Of a stretch of DNA of 64,000 nucleotides, positions 45,235 to 53,927 are shown piece by piece. The notes beneath the pieces were generated by a model. That model did not search any database. It was given only the letters and a program-made list of their open reading frames with translations, and had not been told where the DNA came from. This DNA comes from Bifidobacterium olomucense (GTDB lineage: Bacteria > Actinomycetota > Actinomycetes > Actinomycetales > Bifidobacteriaceae), in contig NZ_JAAIIG010000003.1 of assembly GCF_012932375.1 (NCBI RefSeq), positions 248,001-312,000 of the forward strand, in the 5' to 3' direction. A program made the translations under genes and the position numbers. How positions within the stretch are numbered: the first letter of the stretch is position 1; each line of letters opens with the position of its first letter.

Positions 45235-46506
45235 ATGCAAGCCATCTTTTACAAAGATTTCCAGCAGCTCCGTCATAACACCGCGATGCTGGCCATCGCC
45301 ATCATCGCCATCGCCATGCCAATGCTGTGCATAGCCACGATTCCTTTGCTCGGTATACGAAGCGATGCAGCAAACGCCCTGTACCAATTCGCCATCATCA
45401 CATTGGGCATGTGCTTGGCACCTATGCTTTCCATCGATGCTATTCGCAGCGATCTCGCCAATGGCACTATCCTCACCATACGAGCCTGCGGCCGACCGCT
45501 GCGTCAATACGTCATCGCGCAACTGGTGTGGGCTCTCATCCCCATCACCATTGCGAGCGCACTACTCACCGCATTTGCCTATGTCATCGCTCCGACGCTG
45601 CGTTCAACAATCCTTACTCCGCAAGCAATGGCGGGCGCATTCACGCCCACGCTCATCGCATTCGCACTCTATCTCTGGTCCATTTGTATCAAAGGAAAGG
45701 CTTTACTCATGACCAGTTCCACTCTCGCACCGAGTAACAACGCTACCGATGTCAATCATCTACCAGCCATCCGCGTCACGGATATGACGTTCGGCTATAA
45801 GCGCGGCAAACCCGTGCTGGAACACATCAATCTCGATGTTCCAGCCGGCCAGTCGCTGGGCATTCTGGGATACAACGGCGTGGGCAAAACCACCCTGTTC
45901 GGCATTATCACCGGTCTGTTGCGCCCGCAACATGGTTCCGCTGCAATCAACGGCAACATATTCCATTCGATGCGCGAAGTGTTTCAGTTGAGCGATTCCG
46001 GAAACCTCTCCCCTACGATGACCATCCGCGAAAATCTCAAGTTCCGTTCGATGCTCTATGCCACACACGAGAACCCGCATCCCCTTGACATGCAGCATCT
46101 CGATGCGCTGCCTATGGTGCAGGCGTTCGAACTGGGCGAGCATCTCGACAAGAAAGTCAAGGATCTTTCCAGCGGCCTGAAAAAACGTGCAGGCATCGTG
46201 GCGGGCATGTTGTTCGACCCGAAGCTCATTCTGTTGGACGAGCCGACCAATGCGGTGGACCCGATCACCCGCCAACTGCTTATCGGCTTGATGAAGCAGC
46301 TCAAAGCGAATGGTCGCACGATATTGACCATTACGCATGATTTGGAGTACTGCTGGGAAGTTACCGACCGTGTCATCATCCTCGACAACAAGCATCTCGT
46401 CAAAGATTGCACCATCACTGATTTCCCAAGCATAGAAGCATTCAAACAAGCTGCCACGCTCGGGCATGAACGCAGCAACGTGAACTTCGGCATCAGCAAA
46501 CAGTAG
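45235..46506 (+). CDS. Truncated ABC permease joined in frame to ABC ATPase
   Basis: The frame from ATG 45235 (GAGG upstream) gives 424 residues. Residues 1-158 form an integral-membrane part (MQAIFYKDFQQLRHN, several helices) that ends after FTPTLIAFALYLWSI. From about residue 175 an ABC ATPase follows: AIRVTDMTFGYKRG, Walker A GYNGVGKTT, signature LSSGLKKRAGI, Walker B LILLDEPT and H-loop TITHDL. The ATPase has its own good start at 45709 with AAAGGAAAGG 8 nt upstream, so two products are possible: the joined form and a separate ATPase of 265 residues. The membrane part resembles the N-terminus of the next gene product but lacks its last two helices. Confidence 0.8.
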   Translation: MQAIFYKDFQQLRHNTAMLAIAIIAIAMPMLCIATIPLLGIRSDAANALYQFAIITLGMCLAPMLSIDAIRSDLANGTILTIRACGRPLRQYVIAQLVWALIPITIASALLTAFAYVIAPTLRSTILTPQAMAGAFTPTLIAFALYLWSICIKGKALLMTSSTLAPSNNATDVNHLPAIRVTDMTFGYKRGKPVLEHINLDVPAGQSLGILGYNGVGKTTLFGIITGLLRPQHGSAAINGNIFHSMREVFQLSDSGNLSPTMTIRENLKFRSMLYATHENPHPLDMQHLDALPMVQAFELGEHLDKKVKDLSSGLKKRAGIVAGMLFDPKLILLDEPTNAVDPITRQLLIGLMKQLKANGRTILTITHDLEYCWEVTDRVIILDNKHLVKDCTITDFPSIEAFKQAATLGHERSNVNFGISKQ

Positions 46507-46524
46507 TCATCAAAGGAGGCTCTT

Positions 46525-47214
46525 ATGCACGCAATGCTTTGGAAAGATTGGACTCTGTTACGCAAGAACCCGTTATATCTGGCACTCGGCATCGGCCTTT
46601 GGCTGTTCATTCCGGTGATGATTGCCGTGCTCTCCGCCAGTGACCCCAAAAATCCTGCCACTATAGACGGATTATCCGCGGCACAGACGCTCGCGCCGTG
46701 GTATGGGCTTTTGGGCAGTGAATTGGCAATATGCACGCTGATGGCCAATCCCAATGAGATGGATATGTCGGCCGCAGTGGAAAGCGACGGCACTGTGGAA
46801 ACATGGCGCGCATCCGGCCACTCGATGCTGCAGTATTGCATCGCCAAAAGCCTGTTGCCGATGCTCATCGCCGAAATCATGTCGATGAGTATCCTTGGCT
46901 ATCTGGCTTGGGGAGGATTGGCCCATTGGAGCAGCGCCGCGATTCCCGAAACCGTGTGCATTGTGCTTACGCCAGCGGTGATTGCATTCGCCGGCGAGCA
47001 GATGCTACTTGCCTCGCATGCGGCCTCAGTCGGCTCGTTCTCGGTGGTGTCGCTGGTGTCTTCTGTGCCGATGCTGGCGTTTATCGTTGTGATGCTAATG
47101 ATGTCCGCGACTTGGGCGTTGATTGTGCTGATTACATTCGGCATCCTTGCCGTTGCGTTCAGCATTATTTCCGCGCATCGACGTTATCCTATGACGTTGC
47201 GCCCCATTCTGTAA
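46525..47214 (+). CDS. ABC transporter permease
   Basis: 229 residues, starting MHAMLWKDWTLLRKNPLYL, with about six predicted membrane helices. AAAGGAGG lies 8 nt before the ATG, 18 nt past the ATPase stop. The start shares the pattern M-x-A-hydrophobic-hydrophobic-aromatic-KD-x2-x-LR-x-N with the membrane part of the upstream protein, so the two are paralogues, one of them truncated. It would form the membrane pore of the exporter. Type: ABC-2-like or bacitracin-resistance-like; the substrate is unknown. Confidence 0.85.
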   Translation: MHAMLWKDWTLLRKNPLYLALGIGLWLFIPVMIAVLSASDPKNPATIDGLSAAQTLAPWYGLLGSELAICTLMANPNEMDMSAAVESDGTVETWRASGHSMLQYCIAKSLLPMLIAEIMSMSILGYLAWGGLAHWSSAAIPETVCIVLTPAVIAFAGEQMLLASHAASVGSFSVVSLVSSVPMLAFIVVMLMMSATWALIVLITFGILAVAFSIISAHRRYPMTLRPIL

Positions 47215-47243
47215 TCACACTTCTCTGACCAGCCACATTCCGG

Positions 47244-47334
47244 CCTAGACTAGGCGAAAGGCTCTGGACGATATTAGCATCTAGAACCTCTGCCATACCT
47301 CGACCTACACTGCATACCCCGGTCTACACTGGGC
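47244..47334 (+). repeat. CTACACT-type direct repeats before the regulator
   Basis: CTAGACTAGGCG near 47245, CTACACTGC at 47305 and CTACACTGGGCG at 47324 (19 bp apart for the last two), just before the ATG at 47352. They could be binding sites for the encoded regulator; inferred. Confidence 0.5.
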
Positions 47335-47351
47335 GACGTAGGAGGTGCCTC

Positions 47352-48278
47352 ATGAAATTACTGGTCGCCGCATCGAATGAGCCGCTCGCCCGCGCCATTC
47401 GCGGCACGTTGCTGGGCGCGCAGCATGAGGTTGACCAGACCGGCACCCGGGAAGCGACATTGCGTGCGATCATCGCGGCACAGCAAGGGCAGGTTGTAGC
47501 GGAGGCTGAAGTTGGAGCCAAAGCACCGGCCGACAATCAGACTAAGACTGTGCAAACTGGCGCTCCGGCCCAAACCTCCACCTCAGCGCAGTCCCAATCC
47601 GCGAACGATACTGATGTCACCCCTATAGTCCCCTATGATGCCATCGTGCTCGATGAGGATCTGGTCGAACCGCCGCACAATGATTTCGTTGCGGAACTGC
47701 GCAACGCCGACCCCTCATTGAAGATTCTGTTGCTTGCCACTACCCCGCTGAGCCGCGCGACCGGCGAAGGCAATCGTTGGCGAGCGCTGCCGCATGAATA
47801 CGCGCCAATAGAATCGAATCAATCAACCGAGCCGACTGCATCATCTGAATCCAATGGGTCCAGCGAATCCGACGATTCAAAGGAATCCGGCACACCAGTA
47901 AACACCAACCAGCCGGATGCCGTGCTGCGCAAACCGTTCTCCGACACCGAACTGCTTTCATATATCAGCGCGCTTGCAGCCGACTCCCCTGCCATGATCA
48001 TTCGCGGCAATCTCACGTTGGACACCACCCATCGCCGGGCCTACTATGCGTCCACGCATAGTCCAATCACACTCTCCCGCTTGGAATACAGCCTGCTGGA
48101 GGCGTTGGTCAAAGCCGACGGTAAGTTCGTGAACACCAAGGAACTTGTAGGCCTTGTGGGCGGACCGTATTTTGAGCAACAGGGCTTGCTGCGCAACGCT
48201 TTGTACACGTTGGACAAGAAACTCACGCGCGCGGGCCTCATCATGACCCAGCGTGGTTCCAATTATCGCATTCGGTAG
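47352..48278 (+). CDS. Atypical response regulator, winged-helix output
   Basis: 308 residues from ATG 47352 (TAGGAGGTG upstream). The N-terminal 135 residues follow the receiver fold with PYDAIVLDEDL (Asp101, phospho-acceptor position), LLATTP and LRKPFSD (conserved Lys-Pro). However, the first strand reads KLLVAASNEP, so the two acidic residues that bind Mg are missing. Two low-complexity inserts, residues 48-92 and about 150-195 (Ser/Glu/Asn-rich), interrupt it. The C-terminus is an OmpR-type winged helix (LSRLEYSLLEALVKADGKFVNTKELVGLV...GSNYRIR). No sensor kinase gene is adjacent. Orphan, phosphorylation-independent action is likely. Confidence 0.82.
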   Translation: MKLLVAASNEPLARAIRGTLLGAQHEVDQTGTREATLRAIIAAQQGQVVAEAEVGAKAPADNQTKTVQTGAPAQTSTSAQSQSANDTDVTPIVPYDAIVLDEDLVEPPHNDFVAELRNADPSLKILLLATTPLSRATGEGNRWRALPHEYAPIESNQSTEPTASSESNGSSESDDSKESGTPVNTNQPDAVLRKPFSDTELLSYISALAADSPAMIIRGNLTLDTTHRRAYYASTHSPITLSRLEYSLLEALVKADGKFVNTKELVGLVGGPYFEQQGLLRNALYTLDKKLTRAGLIMTQRGSNYRIR

Positions 48279-48308
48279 CGCTCGCAAACGCCTACTGTCA
48301 TTGAATAC

Positions 48309-48366
48309 AAATAGTGTGCTTACGAACAAGTTGTTTATGATTAACTTGTTCGTAAGCACACTATTT
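48309..48366. terminator. 24-bp perfect hairpin between convergent genes
   Basis: 48309-48332 (AAATAGTGTGCTTACGAACA...) pairs exactly with 48343-48366, loop 10. It terminates both the regulator gene and the dehydrogenase gene. Confidence 0.9.
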
Positions 48367-48389
48367 CACGATAGGAGCAAACTACTGCC

Positions 48390-49517
48390 TCACAGCTCGG
48401 GCACGACCTCGATCTTGAGGCCCTGCATGCTGAGCGCGTATTCCATGGCTTCGTTGATTTGGTCGAGCGGGAATACGTTGGTCACCAGGTCCATGACGGG
48501 CAGGCCACGGTCCTTGGCTTCCTTGAGGAATTCCTGCGCTTCCAGCCAGTCGCCAGCCTGATAGGTCCAGGAGCCGGTGAGCTTTATTTCCTTCTGGCAT
48601 ATATCCAGATGCGGGTTGTAGGTGGCGTCACCGGTATTGGTGAAGAAGCCTACCTCGCAGTAGGAGCCGCCACGGCGAATGTACTTGAACAGGGCTGCTG
48701 CGGCCGCGGGTGAGCCGGTGCATTGGAAGCCCATTTCCGCGCCGAGCCCTTCGGTCGCTTCGCGCACGGCGTCGGCCGCGGCATCCACGGAATCATAATC
48801 GGAGAAGTTCACGGTGGCGGTGGCACCGAGCTTCTTGGCCATCTCAAGTCGGGCTTCCTTGGCGTCCACGGCCACGATGTTGCGGATGCCGTAGGTCTTG
48901 AGCAGTGCGACCAGCAACAGGCCGATCGGACCGCAGCCTTGGACCAGCACATGGGAGCCGTGCTTAAAATCATAGATCTTCTTGGCTTCCTCCACAGCGT
49001 GCACAATCACGGCGGCCGGCTCGATCAGGATGCGCAGATCACGGTCGGGCATGTCGTTCACATTGAAGATCACCGCGCCCGGATTGCACTTCATATAGTC
49101 GGAATACCAGCCGTTGAAGAAGTGGCCTTCGCCGGGCATCAGGCCGTGGATTTCGCCGTTTTCACACAGATGGATCATGTCGGCGCGACGCTTACAGATG
49201 GCACAGTGGCCGCATGGGCGCAGACCGGTAACGATCTTGTCGCCCACCTTGAGCGGTTTGCCGGAATAATCCGTGGTGACATTCTTGCCGATTTTCACGA
49301 CTTCGCCGGTGGCTTCGTGACCGAGCACGATGGGCGCGAATCCGAACGGGTCGGCACGGTATTCGGATTGGTCGGTGCCGCAGATGCCGCAGCCTTCAAC
49401 GCGGACGAGCACTTCGTCATCGTTGATTTGCGGCAGTGGGAGCGTGCGCACGTCGATGTGCTTGGGCTCCGTCAATACAGCAACGCGGCCTTCTGCGGGG
49501 ATGGTTAGTTCGGACAT
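48390..49517 (-). CDS. Zinc-dependent alcohol/polyol dehydrogenase
   Basis: Medium-chain dehydrogenase of 375 residues from ATG 49517 (AAAGGAG 8 nt upstream). The catalytic-zinc site includes CGICGTDQSEY and GHEATGEVV. The structural-zinc Cys cluster is in RPCGHCAICKRRADMIHLC (four Cys). The NAD-binding fold has GCGPIGLLLVALLKTYG (about residue 165). The C-terminus ends ALSMQGLKIEVVPEL. Related to sorbitol/erythritol-type dehydrogenases; the substrate is not determined. An ATG six bases upstream (49523) is possible but too close to the ribosome site. Confidence 0.9.
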   Translation of the reverse strand: MSELTIPAEGRVAVLTEPKHIDVRTLPLPQINDDEVLVRVEGCGICGTDQSEYRADPFGFAPIVLGHEATGEVVKIGKNVTTDYSGKPLKVGDKIVTGLRPCGHCAICKRRADMIHLCENGEIHGLMPGEGHFFNGWYSDYMKCNPGAVIFNVNDMPDRDLRILIEPAAVIVHAVEEAKKIYDFKHGSHVLVQGCGPIGLLLVALLKTYGIRNIVAVDAKEARLEMAKKLGATATVNFSDYDSVDAAADAVREATEGLGAEMGFQCTGSPAAAAALFKYIRRGGSYCEVGFFTNTGDATYNPHLDICQKEIKLTGSWTYQAGDWLEAQEFLKEAKDRGLPVMDLVTNVFPLDQINEAMEYALSMQGLKIEVVPEL

Positions 49518-49661
49518 TGTCATAACTCCTTTGTGATGAGGGAATGCCTTCACTTGGTTACATTAGTCCGATTGCCCCGTAGAACGCTACAGCAACACTT
49601 GCGCAACAAGCTTCTCGCTTTCTCGGTTCCCTTCCATATGCGCCTACTAAGATGCGGCACA

Positions 49662-50978
49662 CTATCGATTCAGTACCGAGACAGCATATACGGGAAGATA
49701 ATCCACTTGCCCAACGGTTTTCACGTTTGATTCTGCGAGCACTATGCCTCGTTTCATACCGTAGCTCTCGGTGGCGAGCGCCTTATTCAAAGCGCTGTGC
49801 CGCGTGTAGGTCTTGCCTGATTTCACCTCAATCGGCATCACTGTGCCTCTCGGATGTTCGACAACGAAATCAAGCTCTCCGATCATGTTGTTCTTGAAAT
49901 AATACAAATCGAAACCGTGCGCTTTCAGTTCCTGTGCCACCACGTTTTCATACAACGACCCGTAGTTGATATCGGTGCGATCATTGATAAGGTCACGGAC
50001 TACGTCCATGCCACACATGCAGGTCAACAGACCTATGTCGCTGAGAAACAGCTTGAATAGGTTCGAACGTTCCGCCAGCATCAACGGGTAGCGCGGTTCG
50101 TCTACGTTGTATACCGGTAACGCAACTCCTGCATCTACCAGCCAAAGGAACTCCTCCTGATAGCGCACATATCGAGCCCCCGATCCCACGCTCGTTACCT
50201 TGAATCGTTTGTTTTGCTGATTGAGTTCACTAGGAATCAAATCATAGATTCTGCGAACAATCCGAGATTGTCTGATGCTTTCCGTGTATTGCGAGATATC
50301 TTCCCGATAGCGGGAGATGATGTTCTGTTGATATACGCGCAACGATTGCACGTTATGTTCATTTACGAAATTCGCGACGGCTGCCGGCATACCACCGACG
50401 ATGAGATATTCATGAAATAGTCTGGTCAGTCGCCGATGCACAGCATCATTGATTTCGCGCTTCTCTTCAATCGCCTCATGCACTTCCGTGAAAACGTTGG
50501 CTGGCACACCATTCGCCCAACAATATTCCTCGAAATCCAACGGATACATGGTAATCGAATCAAGATATCCCACCGGCACGGATCGAACACTCTTCAGTTC
50601 CACCCCAAGCAACGAACCAGACAGCACGAAGTCATAGTCATCGAACTGGTCCACCAAGAATTTAATCTTGGTCGCCACTTCCTTGCACTGCTGTATTTCA
50701 TCGAGAAAAACTAGCGTCTCACCTTTGACGAGCTCATCATCCGCATACGCCGAAATGGCGAGAAACAGATCTTTCGCGTTACGCGCAGCATTGACAGCGT
50801 CTCTCGCATCCTCATTGTCGATGAAGTTAAGCTCGACAACATGCCGATAATTGGCTTTGCCGAATTCTCGGACAAGATACGTTTTACCGACTTGTCGCGC
50901 ACCGTCCACCAGCATGGCCTGCTTAGTATGATGTTCTTTCCAGAACAACAATTGCGTCATGGCTTTTCTTCTTAACAT
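49662..50978 (-). CDS. AAA-type ATPase with DUF4143 (archaeal-like ATPase group)
   Basis: 438 residues from ATG 50978. The N-terminus has Walker A as DGARQVGKTYLVREFG, and ETLVFLDEIQQCKEV is the Walker B-like motif. Then SGSLLGVELKSVRSVPVGYLDSITMYPLDFEEY and RLFHEYLIVGGMPAAVANF are the usual group motifs. The C-terminal DUF4143 has GSLYENVVAQELKAHG and a nuclease-like core DFVVEHPRGTVMPIEVKSGKT (a PD-(D/E)xK-type pattern). The family is common, patchy among bifidobacteria and of unknown role; proposals include roles in mobile or defence contexts. The gene is AT-rich compared with its neighbours. Four promoter-like repeats lie upstream. Confidence 0.88.
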   Translation of the reverse strand: MLRRKAMTQLLFWKEHHTKQAMLVDGARQVGKTYLVREFGKANYRHVVELNFIDNEDARDAVNAARNAKDLFLAISAYADDELVKGETLVFLDEIQQCKEVATKIKFLVDQFDDYDFVLSGSLLGVELKSVRSVPVGYLDSITMYPLDFEEYCWANGVPANVFTEVHEAIEEKREINDAVHRRLTRLFHEYLIVGGMPAAVANFVNEHNVQSLRVYQQNIISRYREDISQYTESIRQSRIVRRIYDLIPSELNQQNKRFKVTSVGSGARYVRYQEEFLWLVDAGVALPVYNVDEPRYPLMLAERSNLFKLFLSDIGLLTCMCGMDVVRDLINDRTDINYGSLYENVVAQELKAHGFDLYYFKNNMIGELDFVVEHPRGTVMPIEVKSGKTYTRHSALNKALATESYGMKRGIVLAESNVKTVGQVDYLPVYAVSVLNR

Positions 50979-51001
50979 GATACCCGCCTCAACTTGAGTA
51001 T

Positions 51002-51110
51002 GCACATTACAGAGTAGTTCTGATACTAATTAAAGAACATTATAGAATGTATCTATGCTTATGAATTGCATATTACAGACATAATCAACATCATGAATTG
51101 CACATTATAG
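51002..51110 (-). repeat. Four 11-bp repeats at 32-33 bp spacing (TATAAT-like)
   Basis: On the plus strand: GCACATTACAG (51002), GAACATTATAG (51035), GCATATTACAG (51068), GCACATTATAG (51100). Read on the minus strand each contains TRTAAT, that is a -10-like element repeated about every three helix turns toward the ATPase start at 50978. ATGAATTGC flanks two of them on the plus strand. Confidence 0.75.
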
Positions 51111-51226
51111 AAATAATTGATGCACCCTAATCAATCACTCACATTCCGGCATATGTCGCAACGGCGACTACAGATGAGCGTAAGAACGCAAAAAGACTGA
51201 TATCACGCTCGCACCAACATGTCTGA

Positions 51227-51841
51227 CTACATTCCTTCCGGAATGCACTTATCACGCCAGTAGTATTCCTGATCATGCTCGTTGATTTCGCGTAACACGC
51301 GGCATGGGGTGCCGATTGCCACCGAGTTGGCGGGAATGTCTTTGGTGACCAGACTGCACGCACCGATAACCGAATTGTCTCCGATGGTGACACCCGGCAG
51401 CACGGTGACGTTCGCTCCAATCCACACGTTGCGACCGATATGGATTGGCTCCGAGAACTGCGCGAGTCGCTCACGCAGGTCAGGGCGAATCGGGTGGCCG
51501 GTGGTGACGAGCGTGACGTTCGGACCAATCATCGTATGGTCGCCGACGAAGATCTCGCCATCGTCCACGAGCGTCAGATTGAAGTTCACATACACGAAAC
51601 TGCCCAAATGGGTCGAGCAACCCCAATTGGCGTGAAACGGCGGCTCGATCCAAGTCTTCTTCCCCATTTCGGCAAAATACTTGTGCAGCAACTGGTTTCT
51701 CTCCGACGAGGTAGCCGGCAGATCATTGGTTTTACGCAGCATGTCTCGCTGCTCCTGCTGGGCAGCGTCCATCAGTTCGCTGTTCCACAGATACACCTCG
51801 CGCGAATGCAACACATCCAAGACTTCCTGCGGCACGCTCAT
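51227..51841 (-). CDS. Sugar O-acetyltransferase (maltose/galactoside type)
   Basis: 204 residues from ATG 51841 (GGAGGG upstream). Left-handed beta-helix acetyltransferase with the hexapeptide repeats in ANWGCSTHLGSFVYVNFNLTLVDDGEIFVGDHTMIGPNVTLVTTGHP, catalytic His in TTGHP, then IHIGRNVWIGANVTVLPGVTIGDNSVIGACSLVTKDIPANSVAIGTPCRVLREI. The substrate may be a galactoside or maltose, judged from the family; the glycoside locus nearby is compatible with this but it is a separate transcript. Confidence 0.93.
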   Translation of the reverse strand: MSVPQEVLDVLHSREVYLWNSELMDAAQQEQRDMLRKTNDLPATSSERNQLLHKYFAEMGKKTWIEPPFHANWGCSTHLGSFVYVNFNLTLVDDGEIFVGDHTMIGPNVTLVTTGHPIRPDLRERLAQFSEPIHIGRNVWIGANVTVLPGVTIGDNSVIGACSLVTKDIPANSVAIGTPCRVLREINEHDQEYYWRDKCIPEGM

Positions 51842-52039
51842 ACGATTGCCCTCCTGCTTCATTGCGGTCTGTATCAATCTCAGCCAAGCTGGATCAGTCC
51901 ATCATCCCAGACCAACCTCGCTTCAATTCCTATTCATGTTAGCTGAATGGCAGCGCAAACTCATGCATACAGAATCATGTCAAGCAAAGAACAGTCAAGC
52001 AGCCAAGGGACATGACAGGAGACTATATCTCATCTCTTT

Positions 52040-53767
52040 TCACTCCGCCTTCATATGAGCGACTTGCCTTTCCTCCTGTAGTATCTCGTCAGCCCCAAGC
52101 ATTCTGACACCCGCCAGGCATCCAACGAATCCAGAAGTTGACTCCACACTGAGGTAACCAGTATCGAAAACATGTGCCGTCGTGTAACGGGCAGGTAGTA
52201 CATATTGGGGACGAAGATTCTGCTTAAGCTGCGCTGCGTCAGTGTCGGCAATGACTATTTCTGTTGTCGCCCCTCGAAACACTATCGCCATATTCTCCAC
52301 ATTGCACTTTTCCACTGCCACGATTGATTCATGAATACATGAGTCAATCATCATATGAACTATTACATCGCAGCCGCCTGCAGGCCTAGATGACACATCA
52401 AAACTGATGTAATTCGATCGACTCAAATGAATAACTGTCTCGAAAGAATCAGACAACCACATCCACATAGGTAAATCAGTGATTCTGCGAAACGTTCCAT
52501 TGCTACGGTCACCGGCAATGCTGATTGGCGGCATCTGCGGCTGACCAATCTGCGGATATAAGCATTCCGCGGTATCCATCAATGAAACCCGACTTGATTC
52601 ATCCTGAATACGCAGCGCTAACGGCAACCTGCCAATGCCCGGAGAGGCAACGGGCCAACCTGGATCTTTTGTGCCGGAAAAACAACGGTCCATAATATCT
52701 GTTTCCTCAGGAATCTGCTGTTGCCATTGCAGTGTGGTGACGAATGTTTCTCTTCCCAGATAAGTTCGAGGATTACGACCATCGGCATCGGCATACCGCC
52801 GCACGCCCAAGCAGAATAGCAACCATCCGTAGCGAGGATGGCACGCAATATCCGCATGGCCTACGCATTGAACCGGGAAGCTGAGTCCCATATTTCTATG
52901 GGTAAGAAGCGGATTATTCGGGCTGGGACGGAACAGTCGAGATTCATAACAATTCTGGCAAAGCCGAGATACACGCGATGATTGCAACGCCTCATCTAAG
53001 CTCCGCGGCGCATATGCTCGCGCAACCATCTCTGAATGATGGAGATAAGTGCCTCCTTCAGCTGTAAACAGATAAATATAATCACCATAACGGTATAGGT
53101 GTGGTCCTTCCGGCCAGAAGGCCTCAGTTGACGCACCATGCCAAATGACCGTCCGCTCTCCCTGCAATTCCCATGAATCCGAAGAGATCCTCTGCGTCCA
53201 TATTGCAGTCTGTCCACTCCACTTAGGGCGTTCGGCTGGTGTTGTCTGTGTCCAATACATCACACCATCTGAATCGATATAAATATCCGGGTCAATGCCA
53301 ACCGCACCTTCTATCCAGAACGGTCCATTCCAGGGACCAGATAGAGAATCAGCAGTAATGATGAAGTTTCCTCCAGATCGCTTATATGCGAGTATTGCCT
53401 GCGGCGAATGCCCCTGCCGCAAAGCAAGATCACAATCCACGTTCTTCACCGTACAAGCGATGATGTACCTGCCATCCTTTTTCCGCATTGTAGGCGCAAA
53501 CAACCCGCCAGAGTCTCGCGCACAATCCAGAAAAAGCTTATTCCCCATATCAGCATCGACAGCAAAACCGGCATGAGTCCATGTCAATAAATCTGGAGAT
53601 TCGGTTATTGGCAATCCGGGCACCTGTTCGAAACTTGAGTTAACCACAACGATAGATTCACGATCCTGGTCCCATAAGCATGTTGGATCAGGCATCATGC
53701 CCCGGAGTACGGGATTAGCCACTACTTTCGATTCAACCGTTACATTAGACGCACTCTGGGCTTGCAT
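52040..53767 (-). CDS. Glycoside hydrolase family 43 (subfamily 11-like) enzyme
   Basis: 575 residues, no signal peptide, so cytoplasmic. The five-bladed propeller carries the catalytic Asp in MMPDPTCLW (residue about 26), the pKa-tuning Asp in GIDPDIYID and the general acid Glu in STEAFWPEGPHLY. CVGHADIACHPRYGWLLFCLGVR is a typical subfamily motif. The C-terminal 200 residues fit the GH43_C2 concanavalin-like domain. Members act as beta-xylosidases or alpha-L-arabinofuranosidases. AAGGAGG precedes the ATG. It is divergent from the binding-protein gene with the 29-bp palindrome between, so both are probably under the LacI regulator. Confidence 0.88.
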   Translation of the reverse strand: MQAQSASNVTVESKVVANPVLRGMMPDPTCLWDQDRESIVVVNSSFEQVPGLPITESPDLLTWTHAGFAVDADMGNKLFLDCARDSGGLFAPTMRKKDGRYIIACTVKNVDCDLALRQGHSPQAILAYKRSGGNFIITADSLSGPWNGPFWIEGAVGIDPDIYIDSDGVMYWTQTTPAERPKWSGQTAIWTQRISSDSWELQGERTVIWHGASTEAFWPEGPHLYRYGDYIYLFTAEGGTYLHHSEMVARAYAPRSLDEALQSSRVSRLCQNCYESRLFRPSPNNPLLTHRNMGLSFPVQCVGHADIACHPRYGWLLFCLGVRRYADADGRNPRTYLGRETFVTTLQWQQQIPEETDIMDRCFSGTKDPGWPVASPGIGRLPLALRIQDESSRVSLMDTAECLYPQIGQPQMPPISIAGDRSNGTFRRITDLPMWMWLSDSFETVIHLSRSNYISFDVSSRPAGGCDVIVHMMIDSCIHESIVAVEKCNVENMAIVFRGATTEIVIADTDAAQLKQNLRPQYVLPARYTTAHVFDTGYLSVESTSGFVGCLAGVRMLGADEILQEERQVAHMKAE

Positions 53768-53843
53768 GGTCGAACCTCCTTAACTGTTTCCTGCATGTAT
53801 CAACCACGTTGGTGATCTGCTGAAATGTATGCTATCATTTTTT

Positions 53844-53872
53844 CGTGACGTTACGAAATTCGCAACGTCACG
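53844..53872. promoter_or_regulatory. 29-bp near-perfect palindrome, probable LacI operator
   Basis: CGTGACGTT (53844-53852) and AACGTCACG (53864-53872) flank CGAAATTCG; only one position on each side of the centre breaks symmetry. A TATGCTATCAT -10-like stretch lies just upstream. It lies in the 160-bp divergent region between GH43 and the binding-protein gene. Confidence 0.8.
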
Positions 53873-53927
53873 ATTATCAAAGCGCAGACGATGTTGTGGC
53901 GCAAAACAGTGCAAGGAGTCACTAACG

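Noticed and set aside
51002-51110. CRISPR array
   Set aside because: Repeats of 11 bp with short, partly similar spacing and no cas genes do not fit; they look promoter-like.
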